The position numbers and the translations under genes are program-made. The notes under the pieces were generated by a model that worked only from the letters and a program-made list of their open reading frames with translations, ran no database searches and was not told the origin of the DNA. Of a DNA stretch of 64,000 nt, positions 52,801-64,000 are shown piece by piece (position 1 is the first letter of the stretch; each line of letters starts with the position of its first letter). The DNA comes from Osmia lignaria lignaria (lineage: Eukaryota > Arthropoda > Insecta > Hymenoptera > Megachilidae): NCBI RefSeq assembly GCF_051020975.1, contig NC_135045.1:6140501-6204500 (forward strand). The letters are read 5' to 3'.

Positions 52801-55330
52801 CTACGTTTAATCTTGTTTTTAATTTCTAATGCATCATATAAGAATTAAAATGGTATAAAAGAAAATCAATTAAGCCTTTTAATATAATTATTTACGAAAC
52901 GTTTGTCATTTTTCTAGATTCAAGCGCAGAATTTTCTTTACCATTCAGTTAATAAAAAGAAACGTTTTCATTTGTAAATTCTTATTTTTTTAGAGAAATA
53001 AAACATAAATGTATAGATATTATTAATAATTCTTTAAAAAATTCAACGCGATTTTCTCCTCAAGAATTCGAATCACAAAAATACTTATACGGTGTGTTAG
53101 ATGCAAAAATTTACAATTTATTAATGTTTTAGTCATCTCTAAAATAAATTCTAAGCCTGAAAATCTAAATTACATTATTTATTATAGAAATTTTTAAATA
53201 TTTCCGTCTAATTTCTCTGGAAAAAGATGCGAAGAAGATGAATCAAGTTGCGAAATAAAATGGCGGTAACGAAAGCATGATTCGCAAAGTTGCGAACTGT
53301 AGACGGCGCCACTAGTTGGAACGGACAAACATTAAAAAAGTATAATTTGCAATGATATTTTTTCAATAAATACAAAAATGGTAGCATCCAAATAAATTGT
53401 ACTTATACGTTTTCATTAATTTTGTGTCGTATATAAAGTTATAATGTTAAAATGTATTACTGTATCAATTTTGATTGGAGTACCTATAAATCGGCCATTT
53501 TTGTACTAAATACGTTGAATATCGTCTTATTTATTAGATATTTATCCGACGTGTATTAGGTATTTATTATGACGTGTATTATTTTATTATTGAATAATAA
53601 TTTCGTGCGAAAGAGAAGTTCCTCGAAGAGGTTGACTCGATAAATTCAGATATTAATTTAATTTCAGATAAAGCAAGATTGTCACGTTAACGATAAGGAA
53701 GTACTGTAAAAGTGGGTGATATTAGTGAATCGAAGCGCGGTATTATATAAACGATCTGCTTCAAAATTTTCGTATAGTTTTGGATAGTTAGATAAGCGCG
53801 CGTGCAGATAGGAAGATAAACATTTCATCACAAAATGACATCGCGTATTTCGTGATTTCGCATTTAAACGATATTCCTTTTCTATGTTAATGATTATATT
53901 CCACTAACATATCTATAATTTTATTTTAAAAAGTATGAAATCAAAAATTATTATTTACAAACATCGGAAGTTTGTAGATTGATCACTCGAAAGACAGTGA
54001 AACATTTGGTTCTTTTAATATTTAAATCAAATTGCTGCAAATTTTGACTGATGCTTATAAAAAATTATTGCACTATGTAGATTATGATACCAAAAATTAA
54101 AAGTGAAATTAGTTGTAATTGTACAGTTATTAAATTAACACTGGAGCAACCAAACCCGTCAAAATGACAGTGTTTAGATTTTTTATTTTAAATCACATAA
54201 ATGATTAAGATACCTCTATTAATTTTTATTGAGGTAAAGAGTGATTTATATGTTAATTTATCTTCTAGCTTTTATTAATTTATCTTCAATTTAAAAATAG
54301 AGAGCATCCAACACCGACTCTTCGAGCGTTAGATTTTCTCTATAATTTTGGAAAAACATAAGATTGCATATTGATAAAAAGTGTAAAACTATGATAAAGC
54401 TTATAGAATATTCTAGCAATGAAAATTTATTTAAAAAGCATGTGTAAATGTTTCATTTTGATAATAGGAAGTTGTACCACGTCACTTGGCAACATTTGTT
54501 AAGGTATCCTTATGAAGTAAAATTATAGCATCTTTGTTTAAAATGTTGGAAAAGCTGGAAAATTTTCCTCGTGTCTCCTTTGGTCTTTTGATTTACAAAA
54601 TGGCGCGGCTTGGTATGGGCGGCATTATGGTTTCCCCCATGCTGTAGGGTGAAACTCCATTCTACGAAGCCACCCTTCACGTGGGGTGAACCCTCGATCC
54701 CTCGCACCCTGAATTCGAAAGGAATGGAGGGGTGGTGGTAACAAATGAAGTAAGGGTGTTCGAACGGACCTCCCGGGAAATTCTTGGAAAATGGTATCAT
54801 CACCTTAGATTCGCTGCTGGCGTCATCTAAGAACTGTTCTCCCGAGAACTTATATGAAAATCGATATCGTGCGTTGGTAATACAGATCGTTTAATCATTT
54901 AATGGTAATCCTATCTTTTTTATAAATTGTTTTATTGTTTTAATATTGTTTTTTGTTGTTAAATATATTTCTTAGGGATTTATTCCTATTTTTGTTTATA
55001 CGCAAATGTTGAGTATCAAAAAATTCTTAGAACCATGTAACGATAATTTTAATATTTATTTTTATTTTCTTCCAAATATTATATTGTCTTTGCTCGAAAT
55101 AATTATTAACAGATTAGTTTTGTTCGTGTATATTACATTACTTTATATAGATGATTATTTTCATTTTCTTTAACCATTTAATCTTAAAATTTATTCCAAA
55201 CATCTTACAGATTTCTTAATCATTTTATACCTTCTTTTTGTATCACTTTACCTAATGGTTTTCGAACAATTTATCGAGGCTTTGTTCCGAATGAGGAAGT
55301 CACCGACAGACGATACTTGATAGTTTATTA

Positions 55331-56565
55331 TTACTTGAGCGGTATTGTCTTGCCCATAAAGGCAGCCGAGTAATTTCCTCTTCCTGGATCGTCGAAGATG
55401 ACTCGATCGTTGACGATCCACTGACTGTAACGTATTTCCGAGAGAAGTTGAAAGCCCACGCTCTGTGCCTTCGATTGACTCATGCCGCAAGTGAAAATAC
55501 CTCCGATCGCTGGCATTTTTAACGCGACTGCTGCTTGCACGCAACCGTTCAGAAGTGCAACTTCAACTCCTCTCTGTTGATAAGACGGGTGCACGTAGAG
55601 AATGTAAATAGTGACGTACTCCTTCTGAGCGAATTGCTTGTGCGGATTTGTTTGTTGGATCAAGGTGTTCCTCAAGTGCATAATCTTCTTGAGACTTTCG
55701 CCATGCAGGTCCTGGAAAATCAGTCTTTGCTCAACGACGAGAAATTCTTCTGTCGTTTAATCGCCTGGAAGCTTATTTTACAAAGCTTCTATCGATCAAA
55801 GCACGTTTGAATGGCGTTAGACTAGAACCAGTTTCCTGCTAGTTTACTACTACTATCATAAAGAAGGTTTTCATAACGATCAGCCAGTTTGTATTAAAAT
55901 CATTAACAAAAGAGTTGTGTTTATTTTTCTAATTTTACAATTTAAAAAATCAAGGAGGAGGCTTGTTTAGCCTACCAGTTAGAAAATATTGAAAATGTTA
56001 CAAAATTTCTCGAGCTATTAAACAATTATTTATACGTTCAACTTTCTCTCGTTCAATTGCTCTCGTTTTACCTTTCGAATTCAATCACGATCATACCTGC
56101 ACGCGATTATAAGTGTTCGTTTTATCTGCCTCGTTGTCGATCCTCATGACTGCGACACCGACCACGCGACCGGATATCAGGCTAGTGGCGATCAGGCTCG
56201 TGGTGTCCTTTATCCACGTATGCACAAGCTCCAGGTATTCCTTTACGGATGGCTGGTCCTGCAGGAACGAGGACGCCTTGCACATTGGTTCCTCGCGAAA
56301 GAAATGACGCTGAGAAAAATATCGAACGGCTCGAATTACAATCTCCATTGTTGCGTTCTGCAAGCACTGAGATCTAGAGTACTGATTAAACGCTGGTGCT
56401 ATGCACTGGTAGGTTTCGTGGCTAAACTTTGATCAAACGTAACACTTCGTTGTACAGTGGTTCCCTTAGGTCGATTATCTTGCAATTCGCCGTTGATTCC
56501 CATTCGAGGGGAGCCAGCATTCGCGCTTCCATCTCGACCGCACGATCGTCTTCGTTGAAGTCCAT
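55331..56565 (-). CDS. GNAT acetyltransferase, insect arylalkylamine N-acetyltransferase-like, three exons
   Basis: Exons on the minus strand are 56565-56428, 56309-56097 and 55711-55331. All joins are phase 0 and give 243 residues, within the usual range for insect aaNATs. These enzymes transfer acetyl from acetyl-CoA to amines such as dopamine, serotonin or tyramine, or to other amine substrates, in the cytosol. REEPMC (51-56) holds the family E-E/D-P element that includes the catalytic glutamate. IYILYVHPSYQQRGVEVALL (about 152-171) is motif A. The GMSQSK/VGFQLL segment is motif B. The acetyl-CoA P-loop consensus Q/R-x-x-G-x-G/A reads QQRGVE, with Glu in the last place, which may weaken cofactor binding. 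An AATAAA signal begins 2 nt after the stop codon and another lies near 55,190. The gene is divergent from the next GNAT. Substrate cannot be told. Confidence 0.85.
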
Positions 56566-56815
56566 TTTGATGATAAATAGAAATTCGAAGAAGGGTCTTT
56601 TTCCAAAAAAGAGAACAATGCCATAGAAAATTAAAAAAATAAATATATGTGTATCCTGAATATGTCTTTAAAAAAAATCGAGTCGCATTTCGATCGAAAG
56701 TAACTTCACGAGTCTTACGAGTTCGGCAGAGAAATTTATGTGATTTCATTCAAAATTATTAATGATAAATTCATGGTGAAATATTTGTCGACAGTCTATT
56801 GAAATATACGAGAAA
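56566..56815. promoter_or_regulatory. Shared divergent promoter of the two GNAT genes
   Basis: Only 250 bp separate the start codons of the two acetyltransferases, which are transcribed away from each other. The spacer is AT-rich and contains no obvious shared palindrome. Any 5' UTRs must be short or the promoters overlap. This arrangement suggests tandem inversion of an ancestral gene and possible co-regulation. Confidence 0.55.
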
Positions 56816-58369
56816 ATGAATAATTCGAATCACAATACGGGGCGTAAGAAAAGCTCGATCAAGCACTCTGATTTATTTGTTTTAAGTCAACAAATAGTGG
56901 ATATCAGGAGACAACGATTGTATCAGAATTACAGAAGTGCGGATGCCACTGTGGTGTGGGAACGAATATCCCATAGTTATCGAATCGTCGACCTTCAATT
57001 GGACAGATTTATCCAATCTTTACGCTTTGTTCTAGTACATCGTTGATCGAAGTACAGTTTATTAGCGTATAAAAGACTCTCGCTCAGGAAACGTATACTC
57101 ATTCTGTTATTTTCAATACTTTGACGACTAATGTCACGTAGCATACTCAATTTGAGATCTGGCAATGGCTCGTAAACACTTCCTTTCTAAAATTCTGAAA
57201 TCGAAGATATTAATTTCATTAAATATGCGGTCGTCAAAGTGTTAATATTCCAAACGACCGATCTCGTTACACGAAAGTATTCTTACACGAAAATATCGTA
57301 GAAGATTTTTTCATTAACTGCATATTTATGCATATTAGGTTACATAAACTGATTAGTCTACATTCTCTATCACTTTGTATTTAACGCCTGACATAAAAGT
57401 ACATTTTCTTTCATAAAACCGATAGAATATCTTTAACTTATGTAAGGAGACTTAATGATAGCTTGACTCGTGGAATAATGATTCTACGGGAAGTATTTAC
57501 CAATCATCGTGTACATTTTAGGTCCATTATTGTCAAACTGAGCCACTGGCTCAAGTTGTGGGTTTGTACGACGATGGTGTATCAATGAGATCCCTTCTCC
57601 ATCAGATTTTCGATAAAATGTCTGAAAATTTGAGCTTTTGCGCTCTTGAAGATGGAACTTGTGAACTCGTGGGTGTGCTCGTTGCCTCTATGTTCGATAA
57701 GACTCGATGCAAATTCGCATTAGAGGTATGATTCATTAAAAAACGTGGTTTTTTCCATATTGTAGAAACTATACAAGCAATCTTTGAATCTACAGTATCC
57801 TGGAGACGGACTTAGGCAAATAACGATAATGCGAGATTATGCCATTACCAAGGCAATGTTTTACGAAATTATGGGCGCGGAGAAACCGGTGCGTATTGAC
57901 ATTCTTTGCGTAAGGTCTGATCATCAGAGAAAAGGCATTGCTACCGCGTTGTTACGTTCCTGTCTTGCTCGAATCAGTGGTTTCGCGTCTGTTTGTGTCG
58001 GGGAATTCACTTCCGGTGCTTCTCAAACGATCGGTGTGTTACCATTCATTTTATCTTACGTATAATATAATATAGTACAGTAAAATTAATTTTAAATTTG
58101 TTGAACAATTATTATAGAAATTTTATACTTTTATGTTCACAGCTCAAAGATTACAGTTCGAGGTACTCTGCGAATTACCATATGAAAACATGGAGGCTGA
58201 AGGACACAGGTACCAAATTTTCAAAGATTGCTATCCTGAGAATTATTCCATCGCTTGTATGGCTGTGAAAATATTGCCACCACCACCACGATATCAGCCA
58301 TCGATAAAGTCTGTCTCTCTGCATACACAGAAGCCGAAGAAGCGCAAGAAGACCAGGAAGAAGAAATAG
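56816..58369 (+). CDS. GNAT acetyltransferase, aaNAT-like, with lysine-rich C-terminus, four exons
   Basis: Exons are 56816-57034, 57522-57725, 57796-58033 and 58143-58369, giving 295 residues. HYCQTEPLAQ (75-84) is the family E-P-L element with the catalytic glutamate. Motif A is DILCVRSDHQRKGIATALL, with an intact acetyl-CoA loop QRKGIA at 185-190. Motif B ends AQRLQFEVLCELPY across the last intron, so the GNAT core is complete. Donor GTACAT after exon 1 was chosen because it restores the family alignment; the exon itself runs to a stop 2 codons later. The tail is unusual: a proline run PPPPRYQP, then KPKKRKKTRKKK at 284-295, a possible nuclear localisation signal or RNA/membrane-binding patch. 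The N-terminus is also basic (GRKKSSIKH). Substrate unknown. Confidence 0.82.
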
Positions 58370-58373
58370 CTGG

Positions 58374-58410
58374 TATTTTCATTTATTTTCATTTATTTTC
58401 ATTTATTGTC
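58374..58410. repeat. ATTTATTTTC decamer repeat between convergent genes
   Basis: About 3.7 copies of ATTTATTTTC lie immediately after the GNAT stop codon. Read on the minus strand, each unit supplies AATAAA (at 58,382, 58,392 and 58,402), so the repeat is also the likely polyadenylation site cluster of the carboxylesterase, whose stop is at 58,776. No nearer AATAAA was seen for that gene. Confidence 0.7.
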
Positions 58411-58511
58411 ATAAAATATTATACACATTCTGTTGTTTTTAACAATATCGCAGTCGTGTGTACAATTGCCGTTTACTCGAAACGAAACATTAACATTAAG
58501 ATAGGTACAGA

Positions 58512-58517
58512 TTAAAA
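58512..58517 (+). terminator. ATTAAA polyadenylation signal for the plus-strand GNAT
   Basis: This is the first ATTAAA/AATAAA-type hexamer seen after the stop at 58,369, giving a 3' UTR of about 160 nt that would overlap the carboxylesterase 3' UTR on the other strand. Confidence 0.4.
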
Positions 58518-58775
58518 AAATTTATCTAATGTCTCGCGTAGTTTGTACAACTGTACGATGAGAGTTTTTCGCGACATGCTCGAGCATTAACAGCAGCTTA
58601 CTTTTTTGATCTCGTTACGTAGCTTTAGTACGTGAAGTATGGTTTCTTGTAAGTTCACGGTTGACAATGTGACGATCGAGGACAAAGATATGATTTATGT
58701 CTGTCGTTCCACATTAAGTTTTACGATTTCCGACAACGCCGTACTGTTATCGTGTACACAGTTTTCAAGCACTTT

Positions 58776-61700
58776 TTACAATTCATCTTTTTGCTGTTGT
58801 GTTCTGCCTTCGTCCAAATCCGGTCGTATCGGCAAACGTTCCCAGAAGCTCATTCTATCTGGGTTAAGGTTCTTCGACATTTCAATGCCATTGTTCCCTA
58901 TACGAAGATACTCGAGATCCTTAGTTCTAACAGGCTTCCATTTCACTGGTACTTCTTCTGTTACTTCCGGGGTAGGGTTTCTGGAAAATAATTAATTACT
59001 CAACAGAGTGCATGAAAATGCAATTGCTACTTCGTTGCACAGTGTTGATTAATTTTGAAAAGAAATATAATGCAATGAAGAATCAACTTGCGATAACTTA
59101 CCCAGAACTGGCGAAGTTATACCAGAAACTCGTTATGAGATCAATCATTTTGTAATCCTGTTTGCTCAGTGGTATATCCTTGAATAGTTCTTCCCCGACA
59201 GGGAATAAATATTGAAGATCATCGGCATGCGATACTCCGTAATCATTGTTAGGATCACCGAATATCATACTAAACGAAGCGCTTGCTCGGTACGCCAAGT
59301 AATAATAATATACAGGAGAGGATTGTTTTTCAAGATAATTAATCACCGAAGTTTGAGCCGCGTGGATGAACCAAGCATCGCTGTACATCTGTGAAATATT
59401 CAAAGAAACTCCAAAAATATTCGATTTAAATGACACATTCTTTAAGAGCCAATGTTACCAGTTGCTTTCGTCACGCAAACCTTCGAGTTCAACACGAGTC
59501 ATTGATCCCAACAGCGAGCTGATAAACCATTTGCAGAGTTGCAAATAAAGAATACTCACATCAATCAGTTTGAATCGCGTAGAATTGTCGATCGGTGCTT
59601 TGCCGAAATAAAATTCTCGTATTTCCGATGCCACGCGTTTCTGCTCATCCTTAGGACACGTTTCTCCAAACAATAACGTTATAGGCGCAATGTTCAGGAA
59701 ATCATTGTTCAATCTTTTAATCAATTCTCCATTGTTCCGTGTGTATAACCCTGATGAAAAGAATAATGATCGAACGATTAATTTTAATGTGGAAGAATAA
59801 TTGCAAACACGAAAGCGTATAATGAAGTTAATCATACCTGGTACTATCAGGGATCCTTCCTCGGATGTAATTCCTGTCATCCATGGAATGTCCGAGAGAC
59901 GACCATGTTTCGACGAGATTGCTGGGTCTTCCGTTAAGAAAGCACCCGGGTGAACAGGTTCGATTACCGGTCTGAAGGGTATCATTGGGCAGTAACCAAA
60001 TACCTAATGGAAAAACATCTTGTTAATATCGTTCGAAGATTCTTTTTAACCGATTTCAAAAATGAAGCTTCTGTATTCGATAATAAGTCTTCATTGCATA
60101 ATTATCTTAATTTTGATTAAAAAGTATATATTTTAAAAATTTATATACAGTAAAATTTTGTAATATTGCAAATTTGCATCCATGTTTTCGTAGCATATTT
60201 GCAACACAATGCAACGAAGTTTATTAAGTAATCCATTTGCGCTGAGCGCGGCACTTTGAATTTTTATCCTAAGATTTTCATTTCTCGAGGAACGCTGAAA
60301 GACTTACAATGAAATATCTCAATTGCCGCGAAGATTTAAGCGTTTCATTTGAATTATTATTCAAACCACCGTGAATGCATTCAAACGTCAGGTTTCAAAG
60401 TAGAAACTCCTCAAAGGACAAACGCAGTCGATTTATCGCTTCATTTTATACACTATACGCTTTCACTTCCAGTCGCGTTAACACACTTCCTTGTCGTGAA
60501 ATCGTTTCATACCGGTATTTTCCTGTTACTTTATACAGTTTATTTCACGAAAAACACGCGTTGTTCGGTTAAAAATTACGAACATTTCGCGCTCATCGAT
60601 TTTCGTTGGGAACGTAAAACGCAAGCAGGAATAAAGTATAAGAAATTTAGATAATTATATTCACGAATGCATGAAACTGGTTTTTCCAGAAGTTGGAACC
60701 ACTATTTAGTAGTCACAAGTACGAGTTATTTCGCTAGGTGATATTAGATTTCCGATAATTTTCTGACGGGAAAATCATTCCACGAAATGTCGAGGCATTC
60801 CATTGAAAATTTAATTGAATCAACTTTGAAAAACAATTTCGTAATCAGTTGATTATATCATAATTAATACCTAATATAATCAATAAAACTAGAATACAAA
60901 TTTAAACATGACGTCGATCATTAAAGTTGTAACAAGGTATGCTTGTTAATTAACCAGTGAGAGATAAGAATTTGTAGGAAAAAGAAATTTATTCAGGAGT
61001 CGAGGGTTTAATTATGGTGTTAATTAACGTAAACATTATCACGGTAACAATGAGTGTAAGAATGTTAAGTACACAAGTCGAGTATGAATTTTCAGCGAGA
61101 AATACAAAGGAATGTATCGTATCTGGTTTTAATAGCGCAATTATAAGTTATGAAATCGTGTAGTACTACTACGACTGGATTTTTACATTATTCTTGATTT
61201 CAATATACTTATATAATAGGAATCAATTTACAGACCGGACCGTCATTTGTTTTAAACGCACGGCGGTCGATTTCAATGCCAGGGTATATGCCTTGTGTAA
61301 TTATTAACGTTGTACATAGTAAAGTCTCGTTAATCCAAACTTGCTTGACTGGATATGTACTCCATTAATCTCAGATATGTACAATGGAAGAAGAAATTAA
61401 ATGAAGATCACTGTTTCTGCAAGTTCGTTAATATATTTGTATCGATGACTTGCAAAATCTACGAGGAAAGATTCTTATCAAATATTAATTTATTCTTCTT
61501 CCTCACAATATCGTGTTTCTTCTGAGAATTTTGGTAATTTTTTTTTAACAACCGGTTTCAACATTAGTTATATTAAAGAAGTCTAAATTGTTATATTAAA
61601 TATAGAAATTTAATAAGCTCTAAAGTTTGATTATAATATTAAATCCTGCATTCAATTTTACTTTAAAGTTATGTTTTTTGAATTATTCGTGGAAAAGAGC

Positions 61701-63384
61701 ATTATATTGAAATTCAGATTAATAGACCTTCGCTATATTTTCACATGATTATTAAATGGTACAAGGACACTTTGGTTTCGCTAATTTTTTTGTGAAACAT
61801 TCGTAACACGCTTACTTATGCATGAAAGGATTAAACCTTGGTAAATCATAAAATTGTATAATTGAACAGCTGTCTGAAGTGCATATTAATGTGCAGATAT
61901 GTAAATAATATAATACAGATAGACAAGCTTGTAATACCTGACTCATAAACTGATAATTAAAATAATTAACGATAAGTATCAAAAGATGATTGATTATAGG
62001 ATAAATTATAATTTAAGTAACAATGTATCAATCTTCCAGACAAATTAATATCCGCGATAAATGGTTTCTCTTTAAATCTAAATTTAGATTAAAAATTCAA
62101 AGCTCATGGTAATTAAATCTGACTTTGAAATTTTATTATCATCTATATCTCTTGAAATAAGGTTTAGTTTTTGTCAGTGAATTATTATTGTATTTTATGG
62201 TCTGATAAATAATTGCAACTTACTTGAAAAGCACGATCGGTGGCAATAATATCGACGGCATTTTTCTTACGAAGACAAGCGAGCAGCTGTTTCGAGTCTG
62301 ACGGACAATCCAAAATTTCAGCCAACTTTAGAGCCTTCTTTTTGGGAGAACCTGGTTTTGCCAGAGCCCATGGACAGTGGCCATTACCGCTTTGTGAGAT
62401 AGCCCGATGAAAAAGTCCTGTTCGGAACCGTGTAGAATTGGAGAAAAATATTAAAGAATAACTAGTCCGCCTGTTTTTTTAAATGCCAATTCCAAATTAC
62501 GTTTTTCTTTGGTACGCGTGTTCTGAATTCGAAGTAGTTACTCATGGGAATCCTGATTCACGGTAATTTATTCCTACTATCCGCGGGTTTAATATACCGG
62601 TTACATAATGTATTGTTCTTTGAGCTCATCAAAATGGAAAAATTGTGCCATGTATACTGTAACACGGATTACTATGAAAACTTTTATGACTAACACCGCG
62701 ATTCATACATTAATTGCTTCGACTTCTTTTCCTTGTTGCGAAATGTCGAAGCTATTACCAGTTTCATCGTAAAACAGTATCATTATCGTTTAACAGATAA
62801 TTATTACTAACCTTTGCTCAAATTACTCATCATGTGGTAATGAACACTGGCTCCTCCCGCGCTCTCTCCAAAAATAGTTACACGATTTGGATCACCCCCA
62901 AAAGCAGCAATATTTTCGTGTACCCATCTAATGGATTGCGCTTGGTCCTTTAGTCCATTATTTCCAGGACACACTGTGTCTTCGGTGCTCAAAAATCCCA
63001 GTGGTCCCAGTCTGAAAAATGACATTAATTAATATTGAAAAAAAAAAAACATATTTCGTACATTCTTCAAAAAAAAAAATTTTTTTACCTGTAGTTTACG
63101 GTGACGAGTATCATATCGTGGTCTAATAGGAATTTTGGATGATAGAATCCTGAGTGACCAGCACCACAGATCCAACCACATCCATGGAACCAAATCATGA
63201 CCGGGTATCCTCCCTTCAGATTTTCCTCCTTATTAGGCAATTTTGGGGTGTAAACGTTTAGGTAGAGACAATCTTCGTCACCTTCGATTTCGTCTTGATG
63301 AGTGTAGATATTTCTTTGAACACATATTTGGGCGTCTTCTTGGGCTGATTGTACTCCATTCCATGATGACGCTGGTTTTGGTGG
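58776..63384 (-). CDS. Type-B carboxylesterase with C-terminal KDEL, 5' end beyond the window
   Basis: Seven minus-strand exons join in phase: 63384-63089, 63011-62812, 62417-62224, 60003-59838, 59750-59560, 59388-59102 and 58980-58776. They encode 512 visible residues. The exon with the signal peptide and first 50-60 residues should lie past 64,000. The alpha/beta hydrolase hydrolyses carboxylic esters. Landmarks, in visible numbering, are EDCLYLNVYTP (37-47), oxyanion region FHGCGW (66-71), nucleophile GESAGG (Ser149), SEEG (Glu279) and SHADDL (His403), so the triad is complete. GESAG rather than GQSAG argues against a classical juvenile hormone esterase. It resembles hymenopteran venom-carboxylesterase/esterase-type proteins. 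The last residues are QQQKDEL then TAA, an ER retrieval signal. Intron 3 is 2.2 kb and the others 77-394 bp. Confidence 0.9.
60004..62223 (-). other. Third visible carboxylesterase intron (2.2 kb)
   Basis: AT-rich, with no exon in frame with the esterase and no nested gene seen. A sequence near 61,319 (AGTAAAGTCTCGTTAATCC) resembles a pogo-type terminal repeat, but no partner end was found. Confidence 0.5.
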
Positions 63385-64000
63385 CTGCAAATATATATGT
63401 ATAGCTTTATTAATATTATAAGGCTCGTTTGGAAATGATTACAGAATAATGATCAAAGAATTACAAAAAAAAGCTAATTAATTACAGTTCGCAGTTCAAA
63501 ATTGCAATTCATTTAATTAAATTAACCGGAGTAGTCTGATTCTGAATCAATTAGTGCGAAAAAATTTTTTTTAAATCACTAACAGTTGAAAATACATAAA
63601 TTACATAGTAGAGTAATCTGGGTATCAATATTTTGAACGAGAACTGGTTTATCTAGAGAAAAAACTGAATCTTTTTGCGAGGATTCGAAGTGTGTACAGA
63701 TTGCGAGAGTTATTTAACATATTCATATAACTTTCGTAAGTGAGTGTAAAATTACGTCATTGGGCATGTTAACGAAAACAAGTTACTCATTTAACGAAGG
63801 GAACAACTATCTATTTGGTAGTTTTACCTGGAACCAGAAATACAAAGATTCCACTATGTAACTGTTTCAATAATTCTAACTAAAGAATGAATTTGTAAAT
63901 GATAGATAATACAGTGATATCTTATAGTATCCAGTTTTCCCTTGTTAAATTGTAACTAGCATTGTATAACAAGTTGTTTAATATGCACTTGAGAGCTCTG
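63385..64000 (-). other. Carboxylesterase upstream intron, runs off the window
   Basis: The exon at 63,384 is preceded by a TATTTGCAG acceptor. No frame encoding a signal peptide or the family N-terminus is seen between there and base 64,000, so the first exon must be further right. Confidence 0.55.

Larger units (their letters stand above)
35801..55330. other. 19.5-kb gene-poor intergenic stretch
   Basis: I found no convincing coding exon, tRNA or rRNA here on either strand. Background is AT-rich. GC-richer blocks stand out near 36,130-36,350, 36,830-36,960, 39,200-39,600, 44,190-44,340, 45,020-45,330, 45,750-46,700, 48,000-48,110, 48,830-49,070, 49,550-50,110 and 54,540-54,800. It lies upstream of the Imp promoter and downstream of the first GNAT gene, so it may hold distal regulatory DNA or unseen non-coding transcripts. 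Confidence 0.5.

Noticed and set aside
61319..61345. Second pogo-type terminal repeat (AGTAAAGTCTCGTTAATCC) in the esterase intron
   Set aside because: No inverted partner or TA duplication could be found nearby, so a mobile element cannot be supported.

Overview
This is a window of insect nuclear DNA, most likely from a hymenopteran such as a bee. It has short spliced coding exons lost in long AT-rich introns, CpG-rich promoter-like blocks beside AT-rich desert, many simple repeats, and insect-type acetyltransferase and carboxylesterase genes. No species can be named from sequence alone. Most open frames are chance. The genes were found by joining exons at consensus splice sites with matching phase.

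Region 1-35.8 kb is the 5' part of one large minus-strand gene, the insect IGF2 mRNA-binding protein (Imp). The start codon and first half of RRM1 are at 33,781-33,955. The end of RRM1 is at 19,372-19,435. A 57-nt phase-neutral exon is at 11,359-11,415. The rest of the gene lies beyond base 1. A separate start exon at 6,056-6,144 ends in the same phase as the RRM1 exons and is proposed as an internal-promoter first exon giving an RRM1-less form. The introns hold a TA-flanked pogo-like MITE (1,143-1,363), an AT-hook-bearing open frame (16,813-17,193), a possible divergent promoter near 20.3 kb, and a 1.1-kb island very rich in TGCA words (15.0-16.1 kb).

Region 35.8-55.3 kb shows no convincing gene. 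It contains two further TGCA-word islands (44.2 and 45.0-45.3 kb) that share 10-11-mers with the intronic island, several simple repeats, a CACGTG-centred hairpin and scattered GC-richer blocks.

Region 55.3-64 kb is compact. Two GNAT acetyltransferases of the insect arylalkylamine N-acetyltransferase type sit head to head with 250 bp between start codons (minus 55,331-56,565; plus 56,816-58,369). A minus-strand type-B carboxylesterase (58,776-63,384, first exon beyond the right edge) is convergent with the second GNAT. The esterase keeps its catalytic triad and ends in KDEL, implying retention in the endoplasmic reticulum. The first GNAT has a damaged acetyl-CoA motif, and the second carries a lysine-rich tail.
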